Numbered from the stretch's first letter, positions 1 through 10,452 are shown. The stretch is DNA of 64,000 nt from Shimia_B sp039815465 (GCA_039815465.1 JBCBZG010000022.1:5357-69356), one strand, 5' to 3'. Notes: generated from the letters alone by a model not told the origin. Made by a program: numbers and translations.

Positions 1-91
1 GGCTGCCGTGCCGCTCCCTGCGAGCGTATTGCTCCTTGGCGGTGGGCTCGGCGCGCTTGTCGTCGCGCGGCGTCGCCGGCGGGCTGTCTAA
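1..91 (+). CDS. C-terminus of a VPLPA-CTERM sorting-signal protein (partial)
   Basis: Only the last 29 codons are inside the window, read in the frame beginning at base 2 and ending at TAA 89-91. The peptide contains VPLPASVLLLGGGLGALVV followed by a run of arginines. This is the layout of a VPLPA-CTERM (PEP-CTERM-like) signal: a short motif, one hydrophobic helix and a basic end. In this family the tail directs a secreted protein to an exosortase that cleaves it near the motif. The function of the body of the protein cannot be seen here. A plain C-terminal membrane anchor is the alternative, but the exact VPLPA motif argues for the sorting signal. Confidence 0.75.
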   Translation, partial: AAVPLPASVLLLGGGLGALVVARRRRRAV

Positions 92-179
92 CACAGCGTC
101 CCGCGCTACCTAGTCCTGCATGACAGTGACAACATATCGTGCGCGCAGCCCCCTGCGCGCGCGTTCCTTTTAAAACCCC

Positions 180-956
180 GTGCCCGAGGGGCATACGATC
201 CACCGCGCTGCGCGCGATCACGCCGCCTTGCTGCGCGGGCAGCGTGTCGCAGCGCTGTCACCCCAGGGCCGCTTTGCCGACGGTGCTGCCGCAATCGATG
301 GCCAGCACTGCACAGGCACGGGGGCCGTGGGCAAGCACCTGTTCTACCACTTTGAGCACGGGCTCAGCGTTCACATCCACCTGGGCCTCGGCGGCTACTT
401 CACGCGGCACGCTCAACCCGTCGACCCGCCCCGCGATGTGGTGCGCCTGCGGATGGAGGTCGCCGCAGGGGCGCTCGATATCATCGGCCCGAACACCTGC
501 GAAATCCTAACCGCGGAGGAAGTCGCGGCCTTTCCTCTGCGCTACGGGCCCGACCTGTTGGCCGATCCGCCCGACCCCGACCGCGCGATCGCGCGTATCC
601 TCAAAAGCCGCGCGCCCATCGCCACGCTCCTTATGGATCAAAAGGTGATCTCGGGCATCGGCAACATCTACCGGGCCGAAATCCTTTGGCTCCGCCGCAT
701 CCACCCCCGCCGTCGCGGCGTTGACATGACCGAGCCCGAGCTGCGCCAGCTGTGGGACGAGATGCGCGCGCTGCTCCAAATCGGGGTCACTCATAACGCC
801 ATCATCACCAACGTCGCGCTGCCCCAAGCGGGGGAGGTGATCGCCGAGCGCACCAATATCTTTGCCCAGGACACCTGTCCGCGCTGCGAAACTCCCATTG
901 AAAAGGTCAAACACGCCGCACGTACGCTGTATTTCTGCCCCGGCTGCCAGGTCTAG
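180..956 (+). CDS. Nei/Fpg-family DNA glycosylase-AP lyase
   Basis: Base-excision repair enzyme that removes oxidised bases and nicks the abasic site. The start is GTG at 180, because it places the required Met-Pro-Glu at the N-terminus; Pro2 is the catalytic nucleophile and Glu3 the conserved acid. Lys52 (GAVGKHLF) matches the conserved beta-hairpin lysine. The helix-two-turn-helix segment VISGIGNIYRAEIL is present. The C-terminal zinc finger has Cys233, Cys236, Cys253 and Cys256, with the conserved Arg248 in RTLYFCPGCQ. At 258 residues it has normal family length. The MPEGHTIHR start is more typical of the Nei branch than of MutM, so endonuclease VIII-like specificity is inferred. Confidence 0.93.
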   Translation: MPEGHTIHRAARDHAALLRGQRVAALSPQGRFADGAAAIDGQHCTGTGAVGKHLFYHFEHGLSVHIHLGLGGYFTRHAQPVDPPRDVVRLRMEVAAGALDIIGPNTCEILTAEEVAAFPLRYGPDLLADPPDPDRAIARILKSRAPIATLLMDQKVISGIGNIYRAEILWLRRIHPRRRGVDMTEPELRQLWDEMRALLQIGVTHNAIITNVALPQAGEVIAERTNIFAQDTCPRCETPIEKVKHAARTLYFCPGCQV

Positions 957-994
957 GGCTAGACAGGCGCGACCATGGCCCGACATCATCGCAT

Positions 995-1528
995 ATGTTT
1001 GCCCTAACGCCCCTCAACTCCGACACGATCTACGCCCTGACCTCTGCCGAGGACGCGGAGGCCGCCGCGACGCTGGTTCCGCGCTTGGCATCGCTCGGCA
1101 TCGAAGCGATCTTTGCCAGTGCGGAGCCGCAGGCCCAGGCCACCGTCGCCCCCTTTGCGGCTCAGGCGGGCCTGCCGGTCACGACGCTCCCGGACCTGCG
1201 CGACCACCGGCTGTCGCTCCAGGGTAATGCTCCGGACGATCCCTATATCGCGCTGCGGTTCACCCAGCGCGGCAAAGCCCGCCCAGGGGCGGAGACGTTT
1301 AACGCCGCCCAAGCGCGGCTCAAGACCGCCGTGCGCGCGATCTCGCGCCGCCCGGTTGTGGCGCCGCTCATGGTGCTCGCGCCTGGCCTATTGGCCGCGC
1401 TCATTTCGGGACGGGACAAAACCTTTGGCTATGACGCGTTTCGCGCCATGGCGGCGCCCGGCCTGTGGCAGATCACCCATCGCAAGGGTATGCCCGTTAA
1501 GATCGTGCCGCTTGAGGACACCCCATAA
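995..1528 (+). CDS. Degenerate histidine-phosphatase-like protein
   Basis: The protein has 177 residues. The middle and C-terminal parts (DLRDHRLSLQG, then ARPGAETFNAAQARLKTAV, then VLAPGLLAALIS) follow the order of histidine-phosphatase (phosphoglycerate-mutase-like) proteins: an acidic segment, a PGAE segment and a C-terminal strand that normally carries VsHG. The N-terminal RHG catalytic motif is replaced by TPLNSDTIYAL, and the C-terminal histidine is also absent (APG). If the relationship is right, the protein is catalytically dead. Its stop overlaps the next start (TAATG), so it is probably co-translated with the methyltransferase. The family link is an inference from weak resemblance. 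Confidence 0.5.
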   Translation: MFALTPLNSDTIYALTSAEDAEAAATLVPRLASLGIEAIFASAEPQAQATVAPFAAQAGLPVTTLPDLRDHRLSLQGNAPDDPYIALRFTQRGKARPGAETFNAAQARLKTAVRAISRRPVVAPLMVLAPGLLAALISGRDKTFGYDAFRAMAAPGLWQITHRKGMPVKIVPLEDTP

Positions 1529-2253
1529 TGCCCCACCCGATGGACGTGATCACGGCCCTGCCGCGATACGCAGATGACCCCGCCGCCTGTAACCGGCTCC
1601 GCCGCCGCTACGACCACATCATCGGCCCGTTCGCAGACGACATCGCAGGCGCGCGCGTGCTCGACCTCGCCAGCCATGACGGGCGCTGGTGCTATGCACT
1701 CGCCGCGACCGGGGCGACATCGGTCCTAGGGATCGAGGGCCGGGCAGAAACCATGGCGGAGTTTTCGGCCTATCCCGACGATGCCGATAAAGCCAAAGTA
1801 ACGCTTCGCCAGAACGACATCTTTGAGGAGCTCGAAGCGCTCAAAGCCGCGGGGGAGACATTCGATGTCATCACCATCTACGGCATCTTTTATCACATCA
1901 CCGAACACTACCGCCTGCTGCTGCTGGTCCAAGCGCTCAAGCCCAAGCTGATCATCATTGATAGCGAATTTTTGGCCCGGGCGCGGGGCGGGATGGTGCG
2001 GTTTCTCAAAAACGACACGTCCCACCCGCTCAACAGCATCCCCCGCCGTGACGGCGCCAAAGTGGAGCTTGTGGGCACGACGTCGCGCCCCTTCGTCGAC
2101 ATTGTGGGCGACATCACGGGGTATCAGACGCAGTGGGTCGACTGGACCAAACTGCCCCTCGCGCAGCGTGACGGGCTCGACGATTACTACCGCCGCGGCA
2201 AACCCCGCATCCGCGGGACCGTTGCCATGCGACCCCGCGCGGATAAGGCCTAA
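1528..2253 (+). CDS. Class I SAM-dependent methyltransferase
   Basis: The protein has 241 residues and a Rossmann-type methyltransferase core. Motif I is VLDLASHDGRW (about residues 44-54), followed by the acidic strand end GIEGRAE, the adenine-binding region RQNDIFEEL, and TFDVITIYGIFYHI as motif IV/post-IV. The methyl acceptor cannot be read from the sequence. The ATG overlaps the stop of the upstream gene by one base, indicating a translationally coupled pair. After it come about 160 bases without a gene and then the initiator tRNA. No signal peptide or membrane segment is seen, so it should act in the cytoplasm. Confidence 0.85.
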   Translation: MPHPMDVITALPRYADDPAACNRLRRRYDHIIGPFADDIAGARVLDLASHDGRWCYALAATGATSVLGIEGRAETMAEFSAYPDDADKAKVTLRQNDIFEELEALKAAGETFDVITIYGIFYHITEHYRLLLLVQALKPKLIIIDSEFLARARGGMVRFLKNDTSHPLNSIPRRDGAKVELVGTTSRPFVDIVGDITGYQTQWVDWTKLPLAQRDGLDDYYRRGKPRIRGTVAMRPRADKA

Positions 2254-2288
2254 TGGCTCCAACGTCCAAACCTCTCGCGCCACATGCT

Positions 2289-2312
2289 CCCCCTCTCCCG
2301 CGGAAGAGGGGG
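2289..2312. repeat. GC-rich intergenic hairpin
   Basis: An 8-bp perfect inverted repeat (CCCCCTCT at 2289-2296 and AGAGGGGG at 2305-2312) with an 8-base loop lies downstream of the methyltransferase gene and is followed by further G-runs. There is no T-tract, so it is not a classical intrinsic terminator. It looks like a dispersed intergenic repeat. It may still attenuate read-through into the tRNA. Confidence 0.5.
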
Positions 2313-2413
2313 CCGGGGGGTGAGGGGGACAAAGCCCAGGCAAAAAACCTGCACATCACGGGCGCTTAGGGGTTGCGACTCGCAAACGCTCAGCATACCT
2401 ACGCTCCACTTGG

Positions 2414-4143
<1,730 letters not shown>

Positions 4144-4147
<4 letters not shown>

Positions 4148-4314
4148 TGAACGACTCCTTCGCCCTTGGCGTCCTGCCGACGAGCATCGTCGATGGCGGC
4201 CTGCTTGGCCAGGATGCGGATCAATTCCTTTGATATGGAGTTTAGCTTACCGTCTTCGGTGAGCGATGTTCTGACGCAAGCGTCATGACTTTTAGTGGGA
4301 GTATGCGTTTCCAA
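4144..4314 (-). CDS. Small hypothetical protein co-translated with the recombinase
   Basis: A frame of about 56 residues ends in ATGA, so its TGA overlaps the ATG of the recombinase by 4 bases, the layout of a coupled pair. No ATG is available; TTG at 4314 is the first usual start after an in-frame stop. The C-terminal half (KLNSISKELIRILAKQAA then IDDARRQ) looks like a short amphipathic helix, and small helical partners next to serine recombinases are common. No family is recognised. The start is uncertain and the whole call is tentative. If real, it may be an accessory or regulatory partner of the integrase. Confidence 0.4.
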
Positions 4315-4663
4315 GTTGAAACCCTCGATAAGGGTTCAGGTTCTCCACCCCTGACACCGATAAGAGCGCACACGACCAACCCGATGACTCCTTAATCACC
4401 GTTGCAGTTTGCTGGTTGGACGTATCGCGGCTCCAGCCGGTGGCCTAAGCAAATGGAACGTCTCCGTATGGTTCTAAAGTCCAAGCATGTGGGGTTGGTT
4501 TCAAGTCCTAAAACCAAAGTTTCCGCCCGAGGCGCACAATTCGGTTGGAAATTACCGACCATTCTTCAATCGAGGACGGAGAGAGACCCCTCTAACATGT
4601 TGCTAGTGCCACTGTTTTCTGCGGCTCTTTCTGTTTAGGCTGCTGGAAAAGAACAGGGCGGAT
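4315..4663. other. Intergenic region between integrase unit and type III R-M genes
   Basis: About 350 bases between divergent units that should hold both promoters. A short inverted repeat AACCCT/AGGGTT (4320-4325 and 4331-4336) is visible. No convincing gene is seen: a 78-codon frame at 4402-4638 lacks a ribosome-binding site and resembles nothing recognised. Confidence 0.4.
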
Positions 4664-6475
4664 ATGTCTGGGAAGTATGATGATCTGAGCCGGGAGCGGC
4701 TTATCGAGCTTCTGGAGAAGCGCGACCGGGAGCGGAAGCTGGGGTTGGTCTGGGAACGCGATGAAATCGCGGCGGATAAGGCCATCGACCATGACTTCGT
4801 GGTCGCCCGGATCGACGCGGCCCTCAGCGACAAGCCCGCTCCATGGGACAACCTGATCATCGAAGGGGATAACTACGATGCTCTCCGCTGGTTGAGGATG
4901 ACACACCGGGGCCGGGTGAAGTGCATCTACATCGACCCGCCCTACAATACCGGGAACAAGGATTGGGTCTACAACGACAGGTATATGAGCGCCGATGACC
5001 GGTTCCGTCAGTCTACCTGGTTGGAATTTTTGTTCCGCCGCTTGACGCTCGCACGGGACTTGTTGTCGGACGATGGGGTCATCCTCGTTTCGATCAATGA
5101 TGACCAGCGGGCGTTGCTTGAACTGATGATGGATCAGGCGTTGCCGGGGATGCGGCTCGGATCACTGCCCTGGCGAACTCGCCAAGGTTCAAATGCTGAC
5201 CAAGGTAGTTTCTTGAGTGTCGATCACGAGCACATTCTAGTATACGGCAACGAAGGCTTCCGGTTTTCGGGAACCGAGAAATCGTTTGCGCACTACTCCA
5301 ATCCTGACAATCACCCTGACGGCGATTGGACGAAAGACAACTTGACTTTGGGTTTTGACCGACACGAACGCCCAAATCTCTTTTATCCAATACATGATCC
5401 AAAAACTGATACCTGGTATCCGCCAAATCCTGATCGTGTCTGGGTATACGCCTCGCGTAAGAACCTTAAGCCGGGCCAGCGACTCCAAACGGCTCCAATT
5501 GAGCAAATGATAGAGGAAGATCGAATTTGGTTTCCGGACGATCAGCGAGTAGAGGTTTGGGAGACCCTTGAGGAATTACATGCCGCAATTGACGCAAGAG
5601 AAGTTCCGATGCGAAGTGGGACACCTCTAATCACGAAGGAACTCCCCGACTTGGAGTTCTGGGTTGGAAAAAGAGTTGCTTTTGGTGCGGCCCGTTTCAA
5701 ACGGTTCAAAAAAGACCTTCGAAATCCAACCCAGCCACTTTCGTCTTGGATCGTTACGAATAGTGATGCCCCAACCGTAGCCGAGGACGAGAACACGATT
5801 ATCTCTGGAACAAATGACGAAGGTTCCAAGGCCGTCCGAAGTGTGTTTGGGTCTAAGGCGTTCAACTACGCCAAGCCCGTCTCCCTCATCCGCGAACTGG
5901 TCCGCCAATCAACTGCCCCGAGCGATATCGTCCTCGACTTCTTCGCTGGCTCCGCCACCACCGCCCAAGCCGTTATGGAACTCAATGCCGAGGACGGCGG
6001 GGATCGGCGGTTTGTCATGGTCTCTTCGACCGAGGCGACGGAGGATGAGCGGGGCAAGAACCTCTGTCGGGATGTGACGGCGGAGCGGGTGCGGCGGCTC
6101 AATGCGTCGGATGACAAGAAATATGCGGACCTCGCCGCCGGGTTTGCTTACCTAACCACCCATCAGATCGACTTCGAGGACATCGATTACGATCTTGAAC
6201 CTGCCGATGCCTGGGCGGCTTTGGAGGCGTTTCACGGGCTTCCGTTGACGCTCTATGACGCCGATCAGCCGTGGAACATCCATGAGGGTGAGGACGCGAC
6301 GCTGGTGCTTGTGGATCGGTTTGAACCCGCGCTGCTCGATTGGCTTCGGCCCAGACAGATGCAGAATATCCACGTCTATGCCTGGGCCCCCGGTCAGATC
6401 ACCACGGCTATGGACGGTATGCATATCCATGTCGCGCCGGTGCGAGAAACCCTGGTGCGGGCGTTTCGGGCATGA
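4664..6475 (+). CDS. mod: Type III restriction-modification DNA methyltransferase (Mod)
   Basis: Modification and specificity subunit that methylates adenine in a short asymmetric site and guides Res. DPPYNTG (residues 91-97) is motif IV. DFFAGSATTAQAV (about 424-436) is motif I in the C-terminal half, giving the beta-class order. At 603 residues it has normal length. The central part (about residues 165-390) is the target-recognition region. Its DNA is clearly poorer in GC (43% in 5341-5400 and 45% in 5701-5760 against 62% in 6001-6060, counted by eye), as expected if this domain was exchanged. It overlaps res by ATGA, so the two subunits are co-translated. Confidence 0.93.
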   Translation: MSGKYDDLSRERLIELLEKRDRERKLGLVWERDEIAADKAIDHDFVVARIDAALSDKPAPWDNLIIEGDNYDALRWLRMTHRGRVKCIYIDPPYNTGNKDWVYNDRYMSADDRFRQSTWLEFLFRRLTLARDLLSDDGVILVSINDDQRALLELMMDQALPGMRLGSLPWRTRQGSNADQGSFLSVDHEHILVYGNEGFRFSGTEKSFAHYSNPDNHPDGDWTKDNLTLGFDRHERPNLFYPIHDPKTDTWYPPNPDRVWVYASRKNLKPGQRLQTAPIEQMIEEDRIWFPDDQRVEVWETLEELHAAIDAREVPMRSGTPLITKELPDLEFWVGKRVAFGAARFKRFKKDLRNPTQPLSSWIVTNSDAPTVAEDENTIISGTNDEGSKAVRSVFGSKAFNYAKPVSLIRELVRQSTAPSDIVLDFFAGSATTAQAVMELNAEDGGDRRFVMVSSTEATEDERGKNLCRDVTAERVRRLNASDDKKYADLAAGFAYLTTHQIDFEDIDYDLEPADAWAALEAFHGLPLTLYDADQPWNIHEGEDATLVLVDRFEPALLDWLRPRQMQNIHVYAWAPGQITTAMDGMHIHVAPVRETLVRAFRA

Positions 6476-9003
6476 CAGCCCAGCGACACGGCCTCGCCCG
6501 GTATCAGCAGAATGCGGTCGAGGCGCTCACTGGCGTGGTGCAGAAGGTGGCCCGCCTGCATGAACAGAACGCGGCGGATCGCCTCCAAGTGTCGCTCAAG
6601 AGCGGCGTGACGCTACTGCAAAGCCCCACAGGCTCGGGAAAGACCCTGGTGCTAGCCCGTGTGCTGGAAGGGCTGAAGGGCAGCCTGGATCGCCCCACGG
6701 TGTGGCTCTGGTTCGCACCGTTCGCCGGGCTGATCGCTCAGACCCGGGAGGCTTTGAGCGAGCAGGCCAGTGGGCTGAGGCTACGGGATATCAGCACGGA
6801 CCGGGAAGCCGCCGGGACCCATGACGGTGATGTGTTTGTCCAGACCTGGGCGGCTGTCGTTGCCACGAAGAAGGAAGGCAAGAAAGTCCGGCGAACGTCC
6901 GAGGATGTGATGTCGCTCGATGACCTGATCGCGGAATGGCGGTCGAACGGGTTCTTCATCGGCGTGGTGATCGACGAGGCGCACATCAACTTTGGCAAGG
7001 ACGCTAAGGCTGCGGCGGCGTTCTTCCTCGATGTCTTGCGGCCCGATTTCACGCTGCTCGCCACCGCCACGCCCAACGATGAAAAGCTGGCGACGTTTGA
7101 GAAGAAGGCTGGGATCGAGATTGCGAGCCGGGTCGTCGTCCCGCGTGGTGATGTCGTTGACGCGGGGCTGAACAAGGTCGGGCTCAGGCTTGGGGTGATC
7201 AAGTTCGATGCGGAGTTCGCAGGGCTCGTGGATCACGAGACGGCCACTCTGACTGCCGCCTGGACGCAACATCAGACTGTCCGAGACCGGCTGGATGAAC
7301 GTGGCCTTGCTCTTACGCCTTTGATGCTCGTGCAGGTCGAAGATCAGGAAAAGGGTGCGGAGGACCCGGTTGTGCGGGTGCGGGAAAAGTTGGTCGAGGT
7401 CGGCGTGCCTCCTGAGGCGATCCGGGAACACACCTCCGGCCAGCCCGATCCGGAATTTCACACGTTGGCCTATGACCCGGACGTTGAGGTGCTCATCTTC
7501 AAGGTGGCGGTGGCCACGGGCTTTGATGCGCCCCGTGCCTGGACCTTGGTATCGGTGAGGCCCAACCGTGGGAAGGATTTCGGCCTCCAGATCGTGGGCC
7601 GCATCATGCGAGTTCACCCGAAGGTTCGACCGTCGCATCGGAAGGATGCGCTTTTGGACAACGGGTATGTGTTCCTGAGCGACCCGTCGATGCAGGTCGG
7701 GCTTCAAGCCGCCGTAGACGAGATCAAAGCGGTGTCAGAAAGCATCGCACTGATTACCGACCACTTCGATTTTGTGGATGTCGTCCCCACAGAGCCAGCC
7801 CAAGCCGATGACCCTGCCGCGACGTTCGTTCCAGCAAAGCCCAAAGATGCAGAGGAGCGTCAGACCCGCCTAGATGCTTTGCTTGCAAAAGGCATCGTTC
7901 ACACCTCGGTCAAAGACATGTCGGACGAGGTAAAGGACGCGGCGATCCAGAAGGGTGAAAGCTATGCCTTCGCTGTGGAGAGGCCGCTTTTCACGGGATT
8001 GCCGGAGGCACATGCTCCTGCGGCCAAGACTGCTGCGCCTGGGTTCAAGCCCTATCCGTTGCGAACAGACCTATCCCTACCGAAGGCGTTATGGCGGGAG
8101 ATGGCCCCGGACCCGACCACCATCAACGCGATGATCGACGACATTGCCCGGGCTTTTTGTAAACGCTCCGATGCCTTTCGGTTTCTCCAGCGCCGAAAGA
8201 CCATGGCGCATCTGTCTTTCGAGGACTTGTTTCAGCAGATCGCTACGGAGGAGCAGGGCAGCATCGATTTCGGAGTTCGTTTGTCAAACGCCAAAATCGC
8301 GGAGCGGGCACAGGCGGCGTTCGAGTTCAATGACACCCTAGACACCCGATCATTGAAGAAGGCGATGGTGAGAGAGCTTCGTCGGATCGTTGATAGCGAA
8401 GGGGCTGATGCGACAGAAACGGACCTCCGCAGAGCTATTGATCTTGCCGGGATGATGCGCCCGGATGCGCTCCGCGATGCGATCAAGGATGCGAATGCCA
8501 AGAACACCCGGCTTGATGATGGGGAGGCGATCCCGCTCCAGTTCTTTGGGCCTGAAGGGCTGCCACCAGCAAACCGAAGCGCCTATGGCGTGTATCCGGT
8601 TCACCGCATGAACGGTGAGGAACGGGCGTTTGCTGAACTTCTGGACCAGGACAACACTGGCACTGTGAAGTGGTGGATCAGAAATCCCGAGAACGAAACC
8701 TGGGCAACGCGGCTACTGCTGCCATCAGGAAAACGCTTCTTCCCGGACTTCGTGGTTGGCGTTTCGGGTCGCACATCCCGTGATGAGATTGCGCTGATCG
8801 AGATCAAGGACGATGGCTCAACGGGTCGCTTACAGTCAGACAATAACCTTGAAAAAATCCGAGTGCAGCACCGGGAGTATCGGAATGTCTTCTGGTCTTA
8901 CCGAGACGATGGCACTTGGGTTAGGGCTGAATATGAAGGCAGCCTGAACCGCATACTTCCTCGTGGACGGTTCGACATTGGCGAGATCGTCTTCATTACC
9001 TAG
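6472..9003 (+). CDS. res: Type III restriction enzyme helicase-nuclease subunit (Res)
   Basis: ATP-dependent subunit that translocates or slides on DNA and cuts when bound to Mod. The ATG at 6472 overlaps the mod stop (ATGA) and is preferred over longer upstream frames. Walker A is SPTGSGKT (51-58), motif II is VIDEAH (about 165-170) and motif III is ATATPN (about 197), followed by the second helicase half with QIVGRIMRVHP. The C-terminal PD-(D/E)xK nuclease is visible as FPDFVVGV then ALIEIKDDG (about 758-780). At 843 residues it is somewhat short for Res but has all expected parts. With mod it forms a complete system. Confidence 0.93.
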   Translation: MTAQRHGLARYQQNAVEALTGVVQKVARLHEQNAADRLQVSLKSGVTLLQSPTGSGKTLVLARVLEGLKGSLDRPTVWLWFAPFAGLIAQTREALSEQASGLRLRDISTDREAAGTHDGDVFVQTWAAVVATKKEGKKVRRTSEDVMSLDDLIAEWRSNGFFIGVVIDEAHINFGKDAKAAAAFFLDVLRPDFTLLATATPNDEKLATFEKKAGIEIASRVVVPRGDVVDAGLNKVGLRLGVIKFDAEFAGLVDHETATLTAAWTQHQTVRDRLDERGLALTPLMLVQVEDQEKGAEDPVVRVREKLVEVGVPPEAIREHTSGQPDPEFHTLAYDPDVEVLIFKVAVATGFDAPRAWTLVSVRPNRGKDFGLQIVGRIMRVHPKVRPSHRKDALLDNGYVFLSDPSMQVGLQAAVDEIKAVSESIALITDHFDFVDVVPTEPAQADDPAATFVPAKPKDAEERQTRLDALLAKGIVHTSVKDMSDEVKDAAIQKGESYAFAVERPLFTGLPEAHAPAAKTAAPGFKPYPLRTDLSLPKALWREMAPDPTTINAMIDDIARAFCKRSDAFRFLQRRKTMAHLSFEDLFQQIATEEQGSIDFGVRLSNAKIAERAQAAFEFNDTLDTRSLKKAMVRELRRIVDSEGADATETDLRRAIDLAGMMRPDALRDAIKDANAKNTRLDDGEAIPLQFFGPEGLPPANRSAYGVYPVHRMNGEERAFAELLDQDNTGTVKWWIRNPENETWATRLLLPSGKRFFPDFVVGVSGRTSRDEIALIEIKDDGSTGRLQSDNNLEKIRVQHREYRNVFWSYRDDGTWVRAEYEGSLNRILPRGRFDIGEIVFIT

Positions 9004-9024
9004 GGCAGGAAATATGCACCTGGT

Positions 9025-9471
9025 TTAGCTGCGAAAGATCAGTTCTACCGTTTTTCGGTGATGGTCAGGATCAAAGTCCATCGATCCGTCAGTCTCGGAT
9101 AGCAGCCGATCAATCTCGGCCTGGTAGATCATCGCGGTCACCTCGCCGACCTTCTCGGGTGAGGGCCTAGCATCCAAAGAAGCGATCACTGATTGGATCA
9201 GGGTCACCACAGCCTTCATTCGATCAAGATCAATGGAAGTTGGCATCCTTACGAACCGACCATCCAACAGGCTCGACGGTGTGATCCCATAGAGCTTGGC
9301 CAGGGTCTCAAGTCGTTCCACCGACATCGCCGACTGGCCGTCCTCCATCCGGAACAATGAGACGGTGGAGAACTTGAGGTGCTTCGCAACTTGAGCCGCA
9401 GACAAGCCCGCTTCTTTACGGGCTCGTTTGAGTTGTTCAGCGATCTGCTTGTTGCGCGAAGCCTCATTCAT
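9025..9471 (-). CDS. XRE-family transcriptional regulator
   Basis: The protein has 148 residues and an N-terminal helix-turn-helix (about 10-65: IAEQLKRARKEAGLSAAQVA then VSLFRMEDGQ). The helical C-terminal part, of unknown function, may dimerise or sense a partner. It is convergent with res and divergent from a small Cro-like gene, sharing a 100-base intergenic region with TCGTAAT repeats. It could be a phage-type repressor or a controller of the restriction genes. The layout favours a CI/Cro-like switch, which is an inference. Confidence 0.8.
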   Translation of the reverse strand: MNEASRNKQIAEQLKRARKEAGLSAAQVAKHLKFSTVSLFRMEDGQSAMSVERLETLAKLYGITPSSLLDGRFVRMPTSIDLDRMKAVVTLIQSVIASLDARPSPEKVGEVTAMIYQAEIDRLLSETDGSMDFDPDHHRKTVELIFRS

Positions 9472-9572
9472 ACCCTCAGACTACGACTCTCGTAATCGGA
9501 TTCCACCCGAAATATTACTCACATCGTAATAAAGATTCGACGAATCACTACTTTCTACGTATAAGTTTACTA
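9472..9572. promoter_or_regulatory. Divergent operator-promoter with TCGTAAT repeats
   Basis: An AT-rich intergenic region between the two HTH genes. TCGTAAT occurs at 9490-9496 and 9524-9530. The second copy is also the right arm of an inverted repeat, ATTAC (9514-9518) and GTAAT (9526-9530). This is the expected form of operators shared by a CI/Cro-like pair. Confidence 0.5.
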
Positions 9573-9866
9573 ATGCAGCTAAAAGAGTTCTTGAAGAAGA
9601 ACGGACTTCAGATGTCCGAGTTCGGCGCGATGGTTGGAACCACTGGGGCCACCATCTGTCGGATCGCCAACGGCCAGGTTCCTCGCAAAGCTCTGATGGC
9701 GAAAATCCACGAAGCAACCGGTGGGCAGGTCTCTCCCAACGACCTTGTTGGCGTGTCGGATACTCAGAGAGACGATCATCGAGGCGAAGATAACCTTGAT
9801 GGTGACGTGACGCAGAGCCGGACACCCTCGATCCCCACAAGAGATGCGGGCGGGAATGCGAAGTAG
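9573..9866 (+). CDS. Small Cro/XRE-like DNA-binding protein
   Basis: The protein has 97 residues. Residues 1-60 form a compact helix-turn-helix (LKEFLKKNGLQMSEFGAMVG then TTGATICRIANGQ) like YdaS/Cro-type phage regulators. The polar, acidic tail (DDHRGEDNLDGDV onward) looks disordered. It is transcribed away from the XRE regulator. No strong ribosome-binding site is seen, consistent with a weakly or leaderlessly translated Cro. The role as opposing repressor is inferred from position and size. Confidence 0.7.
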   Translation: MQLKEFLKKNGLQMSEFGAMVGTTGATICRIANGQVPRKALMAKIHEATGGQVSPNDLVGVSDTQRDDHRGEDNLDGDVTQSRTPSIPTRDAGGNAK

Positions 9867-9949
9867 CGGCTGCCAAAGCCCACCAACGTCGCAACGCTCA
9901 GTTCCCGATCAAAGATGAAGCCTGAATACAAAATCGCAAAGGAGACCCA

Positions 9950-10255
9950 ATGACCCCAGAAGTTCTGACCCTCATCGCCACGTTCTTCGTCTGCTCCGAA
10001 GCCGCCGACCAGCGGATGCTGACCCACGCTGAACTGACGTTCTGCAACCAGACCTTCGAGGAGGTGAAGGCGTCGTTCGTCCCCGGCGTCGAAGTGGAAG
10101 ACTACCCGGCGATGAGCCCGGCTGAGCGCCGCGAAGCCAACGACATGGGGTATGCGGGCTACCTACAGTGGCGTGCTGACAATACGACCTTGGTGGAAAC
10201 GATGGAGGCGGAAGCCCGAGACGTATTGGAGCGGCAAGATGGCAAGCTTCTATAG
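9950..10255 (+). CDS. Hypothetical protein, possibly secreted
   Basis: The protein has 101 residues. The start is well supported by AAAGGAG 6 bases upstream of ATG. The first 20 residues (MTPEVLTLIATFFVCSEAAD) are hydrophobic without a positive charge, so they could be a weak signal or a buried helix. The rest is acidic and helical, with MSPAERREANDMGYAGYLQW in the middle. No family is recognised. It follows the Cro-like gene and precedes an inverted repeat, so it may be the last gene of that short rightward unit. Confidence 0.6.
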   Translation: MTPEVLTLIATFFVCSEAADQRMLTHAELTFCNQTFEEVKASFVPGVEVEDYPAMSPAERREANDMGYAGYLQWRADNTTLVETMEAEARDVLERQDGKLL

Positions 10256-10270
10256 CTCCAATCGATCAAC

Positions 10271-10310
10271 GTTGGGGTTCACGGTGTTGTCGGCTGTCGG
10301 TGACCCCAAC
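10271..10310 (+). repeat. Inverted repeat after the hypothetical gene
   Basis: GTTGGGGT (10271-10278) pairs with ACCCCAAC (10303-10310), and three more pairs (CAC/GTG) follow after one bulged base. No T-tract follows. It may be a Rho-assisted 3' end or an operator. The rest of 10256-10452 shows no gene. Confidence 0.4.
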
Positions 10311-10452
10311 GGTGAAGCTGGGCTGTCGAGCAAGGTCCAAACGGGGCGAATGACCATGCTTGGACAATTCAAGCCCAGCAACTTTTGGATATCAGTGGCT
10401 ATCTATTGGTTGGATGGGTCCTGCCTCGCCGACCGTTGAGAAGACGTGCACT

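Noticed and set aside
4402..4638. 78-codon rightward frame between the integrase unit and mod
   Set aside because: No ribosome-binding site, no recognised family and a composition unlike neighbouring genes; treated as intergenic.
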